A DNA stretch of 64,000 nt from Paenibacillus solanacearum (GTDB lineage: Bacteria > Bacillota > Bacilli > Paenibacillales > NBRC-103111). Location of the stretch: positions 385,698-449,697 of the forward strand of contig NZ_CAJVAS010000002.1 of the NCBI RefSeq assembly GCF_910593845.1. Direction: 5' to 3'. The position numbers and the translations under genes are program-made. The notes beneath the pieces were generated by a model that saw only the letters and a program-made list of their open reading frames with translations, had not been told where the DNA came from and did no database searches. Positions 16,707 to 25,573 of this stretch are shown one piece after another (positions within the stretch are counted from its first letter, which is position 1; each line of letters starts with the position of its first letter).

Positions 16707-17176
16707 AGGCTCCCATCCTCTCTCAGCATAATGACGTGCAGCCCTTGCTCGTACCAATTCCGCATCGCCCGGATCCAAGGCTCCATATCCAGCTCCGCGA
16801 TGATGCTGTCCATCCGCTGCGCCGCTTCCGCTGGAGCGATCAGCCGGTGCAGGTAAGCTTCCGCACAATGAGACAGCGGCCATAGCGGTTCGGTATTCGC
16901 ATCGACATGTGTAAGCGCATCCGATTCTGCCGCGGCCAAGCGAATGACGCCTTCGCGCTCCAGCGCAAACGGCAGCTCGTCCGCGCCGCAAGCCTCAGCT
17001 GCTTCATCACCGAGCAGCAGCGCCGCCTTGAACATCAACAGCAGGTGGGGATGCACCTGCTGCACGGCTTGCAGCAGCTGCGCTTTGCGCTCCTCCGGCT
17101 CGAGAAGCAGTCTTTCCGGATAAAGCTCCAGCGTCATGCCGTCCCACCGTGCCGGAACGAGCCACCATTTAGCCAT
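16703..17176 (-). CDS. Conserved hypothetical protein upstream of the 90-residue protein
   Basis: A 157-residue soluble protein (MAKWWLVPARWDGMTLELYPERLLLEPEERKAQ...) that I do not recognise. It is Leu/Ala/Glu-rich and mostly helical by eye, without signal peptide or membrane segment; the single Cys residues do not form a zinc motif. It follows the ylaH-like gene by 20 bases and its stop overlaps the next start, so ylaH, this gene and the next gene form one small operon. It may be specific to Paenibacillaceae. No function is proposed. Confidence 0.65.
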   Translation of the reverse strand: MAKWWLVPARWDGMTLELYPERLLLEPEERKAQLLQAVQQVHPHLLLMFKAALLLGDEAAEACGADELPFALEREGVIRLAAAESDALTHVDANTEPLWPLSHCAEAYLHRLIAPAEAAQRMDSIIAELDMEPWIRAMRNWYEQGLHVIMLREDGSL

Positions 17177-17196
17177 AGCAACCGCCTCTTCCCGCG

Positions 17197-17466
17197 TTAT
17201 TTTTTGGCCGAACGTTCCTGGATAAAGTAGCGAATACGCACCATGAGCATCAGTGCGACGGCCACGGTAAGCGAAGGGACGATCGGCAGCCCCGCGATCT
17301 GGAAAAACATTAGCATAAACGATCCCAGAGCCAGCAGCAAATAAATAATGGCACTCTTCAATACCGGCAGCTTGCGTGTACGAAACACTTTATTGTACAC
17401 ATATGTAATTAAAATAAAAATCAAAAGAAACGTAATCCAAGGATGTTCACCAAACCATTCCGTCAA
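17197..17466 (-). CDS. ylaH: YlaH-like membrane protein
   Basis: An 89-residue protein with three membrane segments: WITFLLIFILITYVYNKVF, a second from AIIYLLLALGSFMLMFF, and a third before the final MVRIRYFIQERSAKK. I chose the TTG at 17466 because GGAGG lies eight bases upstream; the GTG three codons earlier overlaps that site. Size, topology and position between typA and ylaK fit YlaH, which has no known activity. The typA terminator lies upstream of it. Confidence 0.75.
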   Translation of the reverse strand: MTEWFGEHPWITFLLIFILITYVYNKVFRTRKLPVLKSAIIYLLLALGSFMLMFFQIAGLPIVPSLTVAVALMLMVRIRYFIQERSAKK

Positions 17467-17523
17467 TCGGTCCACCTCCGAAATACATCATACCTATATA
17501 GTAATGCGAAATGCCCGCAAGCT

Positions 17524-17556
17524 GCAAAGAAAAGCTCTGAGCACTCAGAGCTTTTC
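17524..17556 (-). terminator. Terminator after typA
   Basis: GAAAAGCTCTGAG and CTCAGAGCTTTTC form a near-perfect hairpin with a tiny loop, followed on the minus strand by TTTTCTTTG. It lies 15 bases after the typA stop. Confidence 0.75.
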
Positions 17557-17570
17557 CCGCATACCTTGCG

Positions 17571-19412
17571 TTACGCGCCGGCTTCGGCCATCTTGCGATG
17601 CTTCTCTGCACGTTCCCGTTCGCTTTTATTCAATATTTTTTTGCGCAGGCGAATCGACTTCGGCGTAATTTCGCAATACTCGTCGTCGTTCAAATATTCC
17701 AGTGCCTGTTCCAGCGAGTACAGACGCGGCGTCTTCATCTTCACCGTGTCTTCCTTCGTCGCCGAACGCACGTTCGTAAGCTGTTTCTCTTTGCAAATAT
17801 TGACGATGATGTCGTTATCCCGCGTATGCTCGCCGACGATCATGCCTTCGTAAATTTCCGTACCCGGCTCGACGAACAGCGTCCCCCGGTCTTCTACGGA
17901 TAAGATGCCGTACAAGGTCGAATTGCCTGTCTCGCTCGAGACGAGCACACCTTCGTGGCGTCCGCCGACGCCGCTGCCGGCGTAAGGGCCGTAGCTGTCG
18001 AAGGCGTGGTTCAAGATGCCGTATCCCCGCGTCAGCGTCAGGAAGTACGTGCGGTATCCGATCAAGCCGCGGGCCGGGATCAGGAACTCCAACCGCACGT
18101 TGCCGTTACCGTTGTTGATCATGTTGACCATCTCCGCTTTGCGCGTGCCCAGGCTCTCCATGACCGAACCCATGCTTTCTTCCGGCAGGTCGATGATCAG
18201 ACGTTCGATCGGCTCCATCTTTTGACCGTCGATCTCTTTAATGATGACTTCCGGCTTCGATACTTGCAGCTCGAACCCTTCGCGGCGCATGTTTTCAATC
18301 AGAATGCCGAGGTGTAGCTCGCCGCGTCCCGCTACGATGAACGCATCCGGGCTATCCGTCTCGTCCACGCGAAGGCTCACGTCGGTTTCGATCTCTTTCA
18401 TCAGACGCTCGCGCAGCTTGCGGGAGGTAACCCATTTGCCTTCACGTCCTGCAAACGGGCTGTTGTTGACCAAGAACGTCATCTGCAAGGTTGGCTCATC
18501 GATCTTGAGCACCGGCAGCGCCTCCGGACGGGCCGGATCGGCCAATGTCTCGCCGATATTGATATCTTTGATGCCGGAGATCGCGACGATATCGCCCGCT
18601 CCCGCTTCTTCGATCTCCAAGCGCTTCAGCCCTTGGAAGCCGAACAGCTTCTCCACGCGGGCTTGCTTCACTTGCCCTTCGCGGTTAATGACGGCGATCG
18701 GTTGCCCTTGGCGTACAATACCGCGGTTCACCCGGCCGATGGCAATACGGCCAAGATATTCGTTGTAATCCATCAATGTCACGAGGAATTGCAGCGGCTC
18801 GTCAACGCGCTCCGTCGGATGCGGAATTTTCTCCACGATCGTATCGTACAGCGCCTGCATGTTGCTGTCCTGCTTTTCCGGATCCAGGCTCGACGTTCCC
18901 ATTAACCCCGATCCGTAGACGACAGGGAATTCGAGCTGATCGTCGTTCGCGCCAAGCTCGATGAACAAGTCAAGCACTTCGTCGATGACCTCGGCCGGAC
19001 GCGCGTTCGGACGGTCGATCTTGTTGACAACAACAACCGGCGTCAGGTTTTGCTCCAGCGCCTTGCGCAGTACGAACTTCGTCTGCGGCATCGTGCCTTC
19101 GAACGCATCGACGACAAGCAGTACGCCGTCGACCATCTTCATGATCCGCTCCACTTCGCCGCCGAAATCGGCGTGCCCCGGTGTATCTACGATATTAATA
19201 AGATACTCTTTGTATTTGATTGCCGTGTTTTTTGCCAGAATGGTAATGCCGCGCTCGCGCTCCAAATCATTGGAGTCCATCGCTCTCTCCTGAACCGCCT
19301 CGTGCTCGCGGAATGTGCCGGATTGCTGAAGCAATTGGTCGACGAGCGTTGTTTTTCCGTGGTCAACGTGTGCAATGATAGCAATATTACGAATTTTGTC
19401 TCTGGAATGCAT
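17571..19412 (-). CDS. typA: Translational GTPase TypA/BipA
   Basis: A ribosome-associated GTPase of the EF-G class needed for growth at low temperature and for late ribosome assembly. The 613 residues match the family length. The G motifs are [15 protein letters not shown] (G1, about 13), RGITI (G2), [14 protein letters not shown] (G3) and NKIDRPNAR (G4). The C-terminal domain with [20 protein letters not shown] is typical of TypA. I take the ATG at 19412 (MHSRDKIRN) after AGAGAGGG; the TTG at 19421 is a weaker start. A promoter with a 126-base leader containing a hairpin lies upstream. Confidence 0.95.
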   Translation of the reverse strand: MHSRDKIRNIAIIAHVDHGKTTLVDQLLQQSGTFREHEAVQERAMDSNDLERERGITILAKNTAIKYKEYLINIVDTPGHADFGGEVERIMKMVDGVLLVVDAFEGTMPQTKFVLRKALEQNLTPVVVVNKIDRPNARPAEVIDEVLDLFIELGANDDQLEFPVVYGSGLMGTSSLDPEKQDSNMQALYDTIVEKIPHPTERVDEPLQFLVTLMDYNEYLGRIAIGRVNRGIVRQGQPIAVINREGQVKQARVEKLFGFQGLKRLEIEEAGAGDIVAISGIKDINIGETLADPARPEALPVLKIDEPTLQMTFLVNNSPFAGREGKWVTSRKLRERLMKEIETDVSLRVDETDSPDAFIVAGRGELHLGILIENMRREGFELQVSKPEVIIKEIDGQKMEPIERLIIDLPEESMGSVMESLGTRKAEMVNMINNGNGNVRLEFLIPARGLIGYRTYFLTLTRGYGILNHAFDSYGPYAGSGVGGRHEGVLVSSETGNSTLYGILSVEDRGTLFVEPGTEIYEGMIVGEHTRDNDIIVNICKEKQLTNVRSATKEDTVKMKTPRLYSLEQALEYLNDDEYCEITPKSIRLRKKILNKSERERAEKHRKMAEAGA

Positions 19413-19498
19413 TTGTCCCAAAACCCTCTCTTAGAAAATAACTTGGTATCCGCATGCTGCTCTTTGGATGAATAAAGCGGAAGCCCGTTCACAAAAGA

Positions 19499-19523
19499 AG
19501 CGTCGGACGTAAGCGCCGACGCT
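19499..19523 (-). terminator. Hairpin between terC and typA, in the typA leader
   Basis: AGCGTCGG (19499-19506) and CCGACGCT (19516-19523) form an 8-bp stem followed on the minus strand by TCTTTTG. It lies downstream of the typA promoter, so it is either a leaky terminator for terC or an attenuator inside the typA leader. Confidence 0.45.
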
Positions 19524-19537
19524 ACAATTCACACTTC

Positions 19538-19566
19538 ATTATACGGAGTTTCACTATAAAACGCAA
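19538..19566 (-). promoter_or_regulatory. SigA-type promoter for typA
   Basis: Minus strand TTGCGT (19566-19561), 17-base spacer, TATAAT (19543-19538), 126 bases upstream of the typA ATG. Confidence 0.55.
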
Positions 19567-19612
19567 GAAACTGACAATATTTTTAACTTTGCGCTTACAA
19601 ATCCCGCTTATA

Positions 19613-20281
19613 TTACGAATGCTTCGGCTTCGGTTTGAACACGTATCGCTTCAGCAGACCGGCGCCAATGACGATGACCGTCGTAACGACAGGCACGATG
19701 TAATGCGGAACGCCGTGCAAAATCGCTTCAGATACTCTCGTGTCGGCAAGAAACATTTCGCCGGACGTATAGCCGAGAATGCCCGCTCCGATGTAGACGA
19801 GAATCGGGAATTTTTTCAACATATTTACGACCAAATTGCTGCCCCAAATGATGATCGGAATACTGAGCCCGATCCCGAGAATGATGACGCCGATCTCGCC
19901 TTCGGCTTTAGCGGCGATTGCCAGCACGTTGTCAAGACTCATGACGAAGTCGGCTACAATGATCGTCCAGATCGCTTTGCCCAGCGTAGAAGCTTCTTTG
20001 ACGTCGGCATGCCCCTCATCGTCGATCAGCAGCTTGACGGCGATCCATAGCAGCAACAACGATCCGGCGGATTGAATAAACGGGATGTCCAATATGTAAA
20101 CGGCGATGATCGTCAGCACGACGCGCAGACCGATCGCTCCGAAAGCGCCCCACCAAATCGCCTGCTTCCGTTGGCTCACAGGCAGGTTCCGGCTGGCGAG
20201 CGCAATGACGACTGCGTTATCGCCGCTTAAAACGATATTAATAAGCATAATTTCCAAAAAAAGCACAAACCAATCCCACAT
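19613..20281 (-). CDS. TerC-family membrane metal transporter (YjbE-like)
   Basis: A 222-residue protein with about seven membrane helices. The two acidic motifs of TerC proteins are present: IVLSGDNAVVIALASRNLP near the N-terminus and DFVMSLDNVLAIAAKAEG in the middle. In Bacillus, TerC proteins export Mn2+ and help metalate secreted enzymes. The ATG is 33 bases after the thiI stop. Many TerC genes sit behind a yybP-ykoY manganese riboswitch, but there is no room for one here, so this copy is probably not controlled that way. C-terminal KPKPKHS is basic. Confidence 0.85.
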   Translation of the reverse strand: MWDWFVLFLEIMLINIVLSGDNAVVIALASRNLPVSQRKQAIWWGAFGAIGLRVVLTIIAVYILDIPFIQSAGSLLLLWIAVKLLIDDEGHADVKEASTLGKAIWTIIVADFVMSLDNVLAIAAKAEGEIGVIILGIGLSIPIIIWGSNLVVNMLKKFPILVYIGAGILGYTSGEMFLADTRVSEAILHGVPHYIVPVVTTVIVIGAGLLKRYVFKPKPKHS

Positions 20282-20314
20282 CGATAATACCCTCCTGATA
20301 TCGTAAACGCATAG

Positions 20315-21526
20315 TTAAAATAGCGAAGCAAACGGGTCGTTTGTTTTGTTGCGATCGTCCCCGATCCATACCGTTTCCGTGCGGCGCACCGCTTCATCCA
20401 ATTCAGCTTCCAGCCACGGCATGCTTTGTTCGATGCTCTCGATGACGTTCACATTCGGATTGGTGCTCGGACTCGGCGGCAAAAACAATGTGCAGCAATC
20501 TTCGTATGGCAAGATCGACAACGCATACGTATCGATCGATTCGGCAATGTCGATGATCGACTGCTTATCCATGCATACGAGCGGCCGAATCAGCGGCAGC
20601 TGGACCACTTGTCCGATGGCGTTCATGCTTCCCAGCGTCTGACTGGCCACTTGTCCCAAGCTTTCTCCGGTGACGATCGCACCGGCCTCCGACGATGCCG
20701 CCAGTTTCGCGGCAATGCGCATCATCGCCCTGCGCAGCAGCGTGATGAGCAAGTTTTTATGATAGGCCTGATGAATTTTCGTCTGAACCTCGGTGAACGG
20801 CACCATATGCAGCTTGATCGGTCCCGAATAAGCGCTTAGCTTCTCCGTCAAATCTTTCACTTTCTGCTGCGATCTCTCGCTTGTGAACGGATAGCTGTGA
20901 AAATGCACCGCTTCCAGCCGCAGCCCTTGCCGCATGGCCAAATAGCCGGCAACCGGGCTATCGATCCCGCCCGAAAGCATAAGCATCGCCTTCCCGTTCG
21001 AGCCGACCGGAAAACCGCCTGCTCCTTCCACTCGCGAACAATAGATCAGCGCTTCCTCTTCGCGAAGCTCGATCTTGAGCTCCACTTCCGGCTCCCGGAC
21101 ATCCACTTTCAAATCGGCAAATGCCCGCAGCACATGCCCGCCGATACGACGGTTCATCTCCTGCGAATCGAGGGGAAAGCGCTTGTTCGCTCTGCGCACG
21201 TTCACTTTAAACGTACGCGGCGGCGCGGGCAGCGCCTGCATCACTTGCAATGCCGTACGCTCGATCGCCTCCTGCTCCAGCGCAGACGCAAACACCGGGC
21301 TGAGCGACGTGATCCCGAACACTTTGCGGAGCGGGTCCATTAACGCTTCCACATCCTGGCCCCCGGTCAGCAGGACGATTCGACCGAATTCCTTGCGGTA
21401 AGCAATGGAAGGAAACGGACGCAGCACCCGCTTGACTTGCTCCATTACTTGCTTCTCGAACCGATGCCGGTTGCGTCCCTTGAGCGTCAGTTCCCCTAAA
21501 CGGAGAACGATTCGATCCGGTCTCAT
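20315..21526 (-). CDS. thiI: tRNA 4-thiouridine synthase ThiI
   Basis: ThiI adenylates U8 of tRNA and transfers sulfur to make 4-thiouridine. The 403 residues include an N-terminal ferredoxin-like region (RLGELTLKGRNRHRFE), the THUMP domain (about 60-165) and the PP-loop LSGGIDSPVAGYLAM (about 183). No C-terminal rhodanese domain is present, as in other Firmicutes; there the sulfur comes directly from a dedicated desulfurase, and that gene is immediately upstream with a 3-base gap. The two form an operon as in Bacillus nifZ-thiI. The ATG follows the desulfurase stop directly, so translation is likely coupled. Confidence 0.93.
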   Translation of the reverse strand: MRPDRIVLRLGELTLKGRNRHRFEKQVMEQVKRVLRPFPSIAYRKEFGRIVLLTGGQDVEALMDPLRKVFGITSLSPVFASALEQEAIERTALQVMQALPAPPRTFKVNVRRANKRFPLDSQEMNRRIGGHVLRAFADLKVDVREPEVELKIELREEEALIYCSRVEGAGGFPVGSNGKAMLMLSGGIDSPVAGYLAMRQGLRLEAVHFHSYPFTSERSQQKVKDLTEKLSAYSGPIKLHMVPFTEVQTKIHQAYHKNLLITLLRRAMMRIAAKLAASSEAGAIVTGESLGQVASQTLGSMNAIGQVVQLPLIRPLVCMDKQSIIDIAESIDTYALSILPYEDCCTLFLPPSPSTNPNVNVIESIEQSMPWLEAELDEAVRRTETVWIGDDRNKTNDPFASLF

Positions 21527-21529
21527 CCG

Positions 21530-22702
21530 CTACCTCCTTCCGCGCAGCGATGCGGAAGGCTTCAGTCGATCGACCGTTTCCTTCAGCATGCGGCATACAT
21601 AATCGGCATCCTCCAGCGTCTGCATGAGCGAATAGCTCAGCCTGATACCGCTTACCGCGTTCTCTCGGGGACAACCCATCGCCGTCAATACCCGGCTGGG
21701 CTTCTCGGCGCCGGAAGAACAGGCGGATCGCGTAGACACATAAATGCCATGCTGTTCTAAAGCATGCACGAGAACCTCAGACTTCATACCCGGGAACGAA
21801 AAATGGACAATGTGCGGCGCCATCGCTGCCGGATCGGAGGAACCGTTCAATACCAGCTCCGGTATTTGCCCGATGCAATCGGTCAGTTTGCCGCGCAGCG
21901 CCGCCGTATGCTCGGCAAAGGCCGGCTGCTCTTCCAGCGCAAGGCGAACCGCCTTGGCCATCCCTACAATCGCGGGCACGTTCTCCGTTCCCGAGCGCAA
22001 GCCGCTCTCCTGTCCTCCGCCGAGCAGCAGCGGCGACAATTCGACGCCGGCGCGGCAGTACAGGAAACCGATCCCTTTCGGACCGCGAAGCTTGTGCGCC
22101 GCGCAGGTCAACAGATCGATCCCGAGCGTTCCGGGCGTCACCGGAAGCTTGCCGATGGCCTGTACCGCATCGACATGTAGCAATGCTGCCGGACTGTGCT
22201 CCCGCAGCATGCGAGCGATGTCGGCGATCGGCTGAATTCGCCCGGTTTCGTTGTTCACTTGCATAATGCTGACCAGCGTCGTATCGTCGGTCAATGCTTC
22301 CTTGAGCGCGCCGAGCACAATCTGTCCGGTCGCATCAACAGGAAGATACGTGACCTGAAATCCTTCCTTCTCGAGCTGCCGGAACGTTTCATACACGGAG
22401 GCATGCTCAATGGAAGACGTAATCAGACGCATGCCTCTGCTGCGGTAGCGGTAAGCGGCGCCGCGAATGGCCAGATTGTTGCTCTCGGTGCCCCCGGAAG
22501 TAAACCTGATTTCTTCCGGTTTGCAGCGCAACCCGGAAGCGATCGTCTCTCTGGCGCGGCGAACCAGCCGCTCGGCCTGTACGCCCAGCTTATGCAAAGA
22601 CGATGGATTGCCGAAATACGTTCTCATCACTTCGGCCATCGTATCGATCACTTCTTCATACATCGGCGTTGTCGCCGCGTTATCCATATAATGTACTTGC
22701 AT
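21530..22702 (-). CDS. Cysteine desulfurase paired with ThiI (NifZ/IscS-like)
   Basis: A PLP-dependent enzyme that takes sulfur from cysteine and, by position, hands it to ThiI. The start at 22702 (MQVHYMDNAATTPM, 390 residues) follows ACGGAGG; the longer frame is rejected. Family motifs are GGTESNNLAIRG, the PLP lysine in CAAHKLRGPKGIGFL, and the active-site loop STRSACSSG with the catalytic cysteine. The short loop is like the NifS/IscS class I type. A terminator just upstream isolates it from the transglycosylase gene, so it probably has its own promoter. Confidence 0.92.
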   Translation of the reverse strand: MQVHYMDNAATTPMYEEVIDTMAEVMRTYFGNPSSLHKLGVQAERLVRRARETIASGLRCKPEEIRFTSGGTESNNLAIRGAAYRYRSRGMRLITSSIEHASVYETFRQLEKEGFQVTYLPVDATGQIVLGALKEALTDDTTLVSIMQVNNETGRIQPIADIARMLREHSPAALLHVDAVQAIGKLPVTPGTLGIDLLTCAAHKLRGPKGIGFLYCRAGVELSPLLLGGGQESGLRSGTENVPAIVGMAKAVRLALEEQPAFAEHTAALRGKLTDCIGQIPELVLNGSSDPAAMAPHIVHFSFPGMKSEVLVHALEQHGIYVSTRSACSSGAEKPSRVLTAMGCPRENAVSGIRLSYSLMQTLEDADYVCRMLKETVDRLKPSASLRGRR

Positions 22703-22719
22703 GCTGCCTCCGTCCCCGA

Positions 22720-22769
22720 CAAAAACAAGACCAATCCCTCTGATGCTCCGCGGAGCGTTCAAGGGTTGG
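22720..22769 (-). terminator. Terminator after the lytic transglycosylase gene
   Basis: CCAACCCT and AGGGATTGG form the outer stem, with GCTCCGCGGAGC inside, followed on the minus strand by TCTTGTTTTTG. It stands 15 bases after the transglycosylase stop. Confidence 0.7.
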
Positions 22770-22783
22770 TCTCGCGTTCGTCA

Positions 22784-23488
22784 TCATGCCTCATAGTGAT
22801 GCTTAAGCTGCATTACTTTACGAACATATTGCTGCGTCTCTTCCGGAAGCAGGTGCAGCTTCGCTTCCAGATCGCGGTCGTCCTTAATCCCAAGCTTGTC
22901 CAAGCGGCCCGGTCCGGCATTGTATGCCGCGAGGGCAGCGCCAGGATTCCCGTTGTACTTTCTCAGCAGGCCGGACAAATATTTTGTCCCGCCTTCGATA
23001 TTTTGCAGCGGATCGAACGGATCGGCAACGCCCATCGCCTGCCCGGTCCCATCCATCAGCTGCATCAGTCCCTTGGCCCCGGCACGCGATACGGCGTTCG
23101 GGTTAAAGGAGGATTCCGCGTTGATTACCGCCTTGACAAGGGCTGAGTCAACGCCGAACTTGCGGCTGGCCGCCTGAATGGTGCTATCGTAAGCCGGCGG
23201 CTGGTCTGCGTTATCGCCGCTTTGGAAGTAATGACTCCAGGAAGAAGTCGCTGCGCGGCCTGCCAGCATCGCAGCCGCAAGCATACTTTTGCCTGTACGC
23301 TGTTCGTTCCGGACGTTTCCTTCCTCCGTCTGTCCGTCCTGCTGGCGTGCAAGCAAGCTGTTCAGCAGCCCGGAAAACTCGCTATCATCATCCGATTTCG
23401 CCGCTGCTCCGCCGGAAGCAAGCAAGCTCGACCGATTCCATATTTGCAGTTGCAGCAGCTCTTTGATCGTGTGCGGATCCATTCCCAT
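22784..23488 (-). CDS. Lytic transglycosylase (SLT domain, CwlQ/YjbJ-like)
   Basis: A 234-residue protein that should cleave peptidoglycan between MurNAc and GlcNAc. The SLT domain (about 100-215) has the catalytic glutamate in VKAVINAESSFNPNAVS, then GAKGLMQLMDGT, LAAYNAGPGR and a C-terminal TQQYVRKVMQL. Residues 1-95 are low-complexity and hydrophilic with no signal peptide, as in Bacillus CwlQ/YjbJ. Export would need another route or release. AAGGAGAG precedes the ATG at 23488. Single gene with its own terminator. Confidence 0.87.
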   Translation of the reverse strand: MGMDPHTIKELLQLQIWNRSSLLASGGAAAKSDDDSEFSGLLNSLLARQQDGQTEEGNVRNEQRTGKSMLAAAMLAGRAATSSWSHYFQSGDNADQPPAYDSTIQAASRKFGVDSALVKAVINAESSFNPNAVSRAGAKGLMQLMDGTGQAMGVADPFDPLQNIEGGTKYLSGLLRKYNGNPGAALAAYNAGPGRLDKLGIKDDRDLEAKLHLLPEETQQYVRKVMQLKHHYEA

Positions 23489-23586
23489 CTTGAAGCCGGC
23501 TCTCCTTCAAATGTGCACAAATTTTTCTTATCTGCTTATTGTACACTGTTTTCCTTCGATCAGCTAGACCAAAATAGCAAATATCG

Positions 23587-23617
23587 ACAAAAAAAAGCAG
23601 ACCGCAAAAGGCCTGCT
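23587..23617 (-). terminator. Terminator after the 141-residue membrane protein gene
   Basis: Minus strand GCAGGCC and GGTCTGC pair around TTTTGC and are followed by eight Ts. Confidence 0.75.
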
Positions 23618-23629
23618 CAATCAAGACAG

Positions 23630-24055
23630 CTACGCATACAGCGGAACAAGAAACAAATACCCTGCCAGCGAGATGAGCCCAATGGCCATCGACCAGGCGC
23701 CCAGCGCGCGGAAACCGAGCATATAGGCAAAGAAACCAAACAGCGCCGAAGTCGTGCCCAGCAGCGCCGGGTATACGAACAGCGATGCGATGGAGAGCAG
23801 CAGCGCGGTATAACCGAGCCAGCGAAACGATTGCGCGCCCTCCACATGTCCGGTATCGCCGTCTGTTTCCTGCAAGTGATCCGCAGCTTGTCTTATATCC
23901 GGACGGTAAGCTGCAGGAGGCGCGATTTCCGCCGCGTACTCCTCCTTGTATCCCGACCCGCCGGATTCTTTCTCTATCTGATCTTTCTTGAACCGTTCTT
24001 CTGCCATGGCGTCCAATGAATGCGTCTCGCGATGCTTCTTCGGGTTGTCGTTCAT
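23630..24055 (-). CDS. Hypothetical membrane protein with long hydrophilic N-terminus
   Basis: A 141-residue protein. Residues 1-75 are charged and hydrophilic (KKHRETHSLDAMAEERFKKD...), then three short membrane segments fill the rest (YTALLLSIASLFVYPALLG; ALFGFFAYMLGFRAL; MAIGLISLAGYLFLVPL). The ATG has AAGGTGG upstream. It resembles small proteins common in Paenibacillus whose function is unknown; no motif suggests an activity. It is 36 bases from the DUF1540 gene upstream and may share its transcript. Confidence 0.65.
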   Translation of the reverse strand: MNDNPKKHRETHSLDAMAEERFKKDQIEKESGGSGYKEEYAAEIAPPAAYRPDIRQAADHLQETDGDTGHVEGAQSFRWLGYTALLLSIASLFVYPALLGTTSALFGFFAYMLGFRALGAWSMAIGLISLAGYLFLVPLYA

Positions 24056-24091
24056 TTGGCCACCTTCTCTCCTGAAATTCGCGAGCTGTCG

Positions 24092-24304
24092 TCAGCTTTG
24101 CGATTTTCTAGGCTCGAAGGTGTGACAACAGGTACTTCTGATGTCGGCCGCCTTATCTTGATGCGCATCAAAATCTTGAGCAAATTCGGTCTTGTAATCC
24201 ACATCGGCATGCTTGTCGACATCGATCCTAATCGTGTCGGCATTGCAGTTGTTGCCCTGCGCCCAATATTCACAGTTGGCTACGCTGCATTTAACTAATG
24301 GCAT
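24092..24304 (-). CDS. DUF1540 family small cysteine-rich protein
   Basis: A 70-residue protein starting MPLVKCSVANCEYWAQGN, the typical opening of DUF1540 proteins, with further Cys and His residues (NCNADTIRID, TCCHTF) that probably bind a metal ion. I take the ATG at 24304 because GGGGG lies nine bases upstream and because the family begins there; ATGs at 24310 and 24319 are in frame. DUF1540 proteins are frequent in spore-formers. Function unknown. Confidence 0.8.
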   Translation of the reverse strand: MPLVKCSVANCEYWAQGNNCNADTIRIDVDKHADVDYKTEFAQDFDAHQDKAADIRSTCCHTFEPRKSQS

Positions 24305-24354
24305 CCTCATCACCCCCATCTCAGCTTGCCCGTTCTGAAATAGGGATATACCCG

Positions 24355-25497
24355 TTAGCGGTCTTCTTTGAGCATGCTATATAACACCAGATACATGGCA
24401 TGCGACCATAGAAGCGGCAGCGCCGGCGTGCCCCATCGGCTGACCCATGCATCGTATCCTTCACGGGAAGCCAGCGCATCCGGGACTTGCTCGGGCAGCC
24501 TGAGCAGCGCATCCGCTTTGGAGACGATCCACGATAACGATCGTTCCGCTTTCTCTCTGCTGCCGAGGCGCAGCTGAATCCAGCCGTACCATGCGGTCAG
24601 CAGCAGCCACTCGCCTCCGCCATAATATGTATCCTCCGCATAGCGGCGTACCCCGCCTTGATCTGTGCGCAGCTCCTGCTCGATTCGGCCGAGCGTCGCC
24701 CGGAACGCCGGATGATCCGCAGATACGATGCCAAACGGCTCGCACAGCCAGAGCAAGCTTGCATCGACACCCGGATGACCGATGTCGAATGTCACGGCCT
24801 CATCCCGGTAAACCGGCGTGATATATTTCACGAAATGGCCTTCCGGATGAACCATGCGCTCCATTATAAAAGCCATTATTTCGCGGCAGCACGCTTCGAG
24901 CGCATCGCTATGGTCGAGCTTTGCGATCCGTTTCAGCCCACCGTAAACGCACGCCAGCGTAGAGGTGTGGACCTGGTCGGGATGCTCTTCCCAGCAATCG
25001 AAATTCGGCATGAGCCAAAATGTTCGCAAATAATCGCATGTCGCCTCTACGCTCATTCGATACTTCGCCGGCAAGCTGTTGTGACCCGTCCATTCCAGAT
25101 GCTCCGCCAGTCCCCAGAGCCAAGCCCCGTATCCGTCCAGCTGAAAATGGCCCCATTCCGAGTTTGTATCGTCTCTTCCATCCACATAATATCGGGTATG
25201 CAGCATTTCATGCCGCTGCGGCGCCTCGCCGCGCTTCTTCTTTTCAACCAGTTCGCGAATGTAACCGGTCTTCCCTTCGATGATGCGGCGCACCCAATCG
25301 TAAAACAGCTCCGCGCTGCCTGTCTCACCCGCACAGTCCATTGCATAAGCAATGAAGCTGCCGTCACGCAGCCAGCTAAACCCGTACTGTGAAAATAACG
25401 GGGAGGCGATGTATCCCCCGCTTGGATGCTGGTTCCAAGCGATCAATCGTTTGCTTGCGACCGCCAAGTCATCGGCGGCGCTCGAAAGATGATTCAT
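24355..25497 (-). CDS. Glycoside hydrolase family 15-like protein (glucoamylase-type)
   Basis: A 380-residue (alpha/alpha)6-barrel enzyme of GH15 type, which releases glucose or related sugars from chain ends. Matching pieces are YGFSWLRDGSFIAYAMD, WGHFQLDGYGAWLW, CWEEHPDQVHTSTLACVYGGL and YYGGGEWLLLTAWYGW; Glu residues in the WEE and GGEW stretches are candidates for catalysis. The start at 25497 follows AAGGGGGA; the frame open to 25653 is not used. There is no signal peptide, so it works inside the cell, perhaps on trehalose or maltodextrin; no sugar transporter is next to it. The substrate is open. Confidence 0.78.
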   Translation of the reverse strand: MNHLSSAADDLAVASKRLIAWNQHPSGGYIASPLFSQYGFSWLRDGSFIAYAMDCAGETGSAELFYDWVRRIIEGKTGYIRELVEKKKRGEAPQRHEMLHTRYYVDGRDDTNSEWGHFQLDGYGAWLWGLAEHLEWTGHNSLPAKYRMSVEATCDYLRTFWLMPNFDCWEEHPDQVHTSTLACVYGGLKRIAKLDHSDALEACCREIMAFIMERMVHPEGHFVKYITPVYRDEAVTFDIGHPGVDASLLWLCEPFGIVSADHPAFRATLGRIEQELRTDQGGVRRYAEDTYYGGGEWLLLTAWYGWIQLRLGSREKAERSLSWIVSKADALLRLPEQVPDALASREGYDAWVSRWGTPALPLLWSHAMYLVLYSMLKEDR

Positions 25498-25573
25498 CCG
25501 ATTCCCCCTTAAACAAAAAGAGATGCTTGTCAGCAGCACCTCTTTCCTACATATTATTTCAAACGGGCTGACG

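Noticed and set aside
16707..16991. Upstream extension of the 90-residue protein
   Set aside because: It lies inside the previous gene in another phase; composition changes at the ATG that overlaps the previous stop.
23222..24019. Long plus-strand open frame (265 residues) over the transglycosylase start and membrane protein
   Set aside because: It is antisense to two better genes, crosses a terminator, and has no ribosome binding site.
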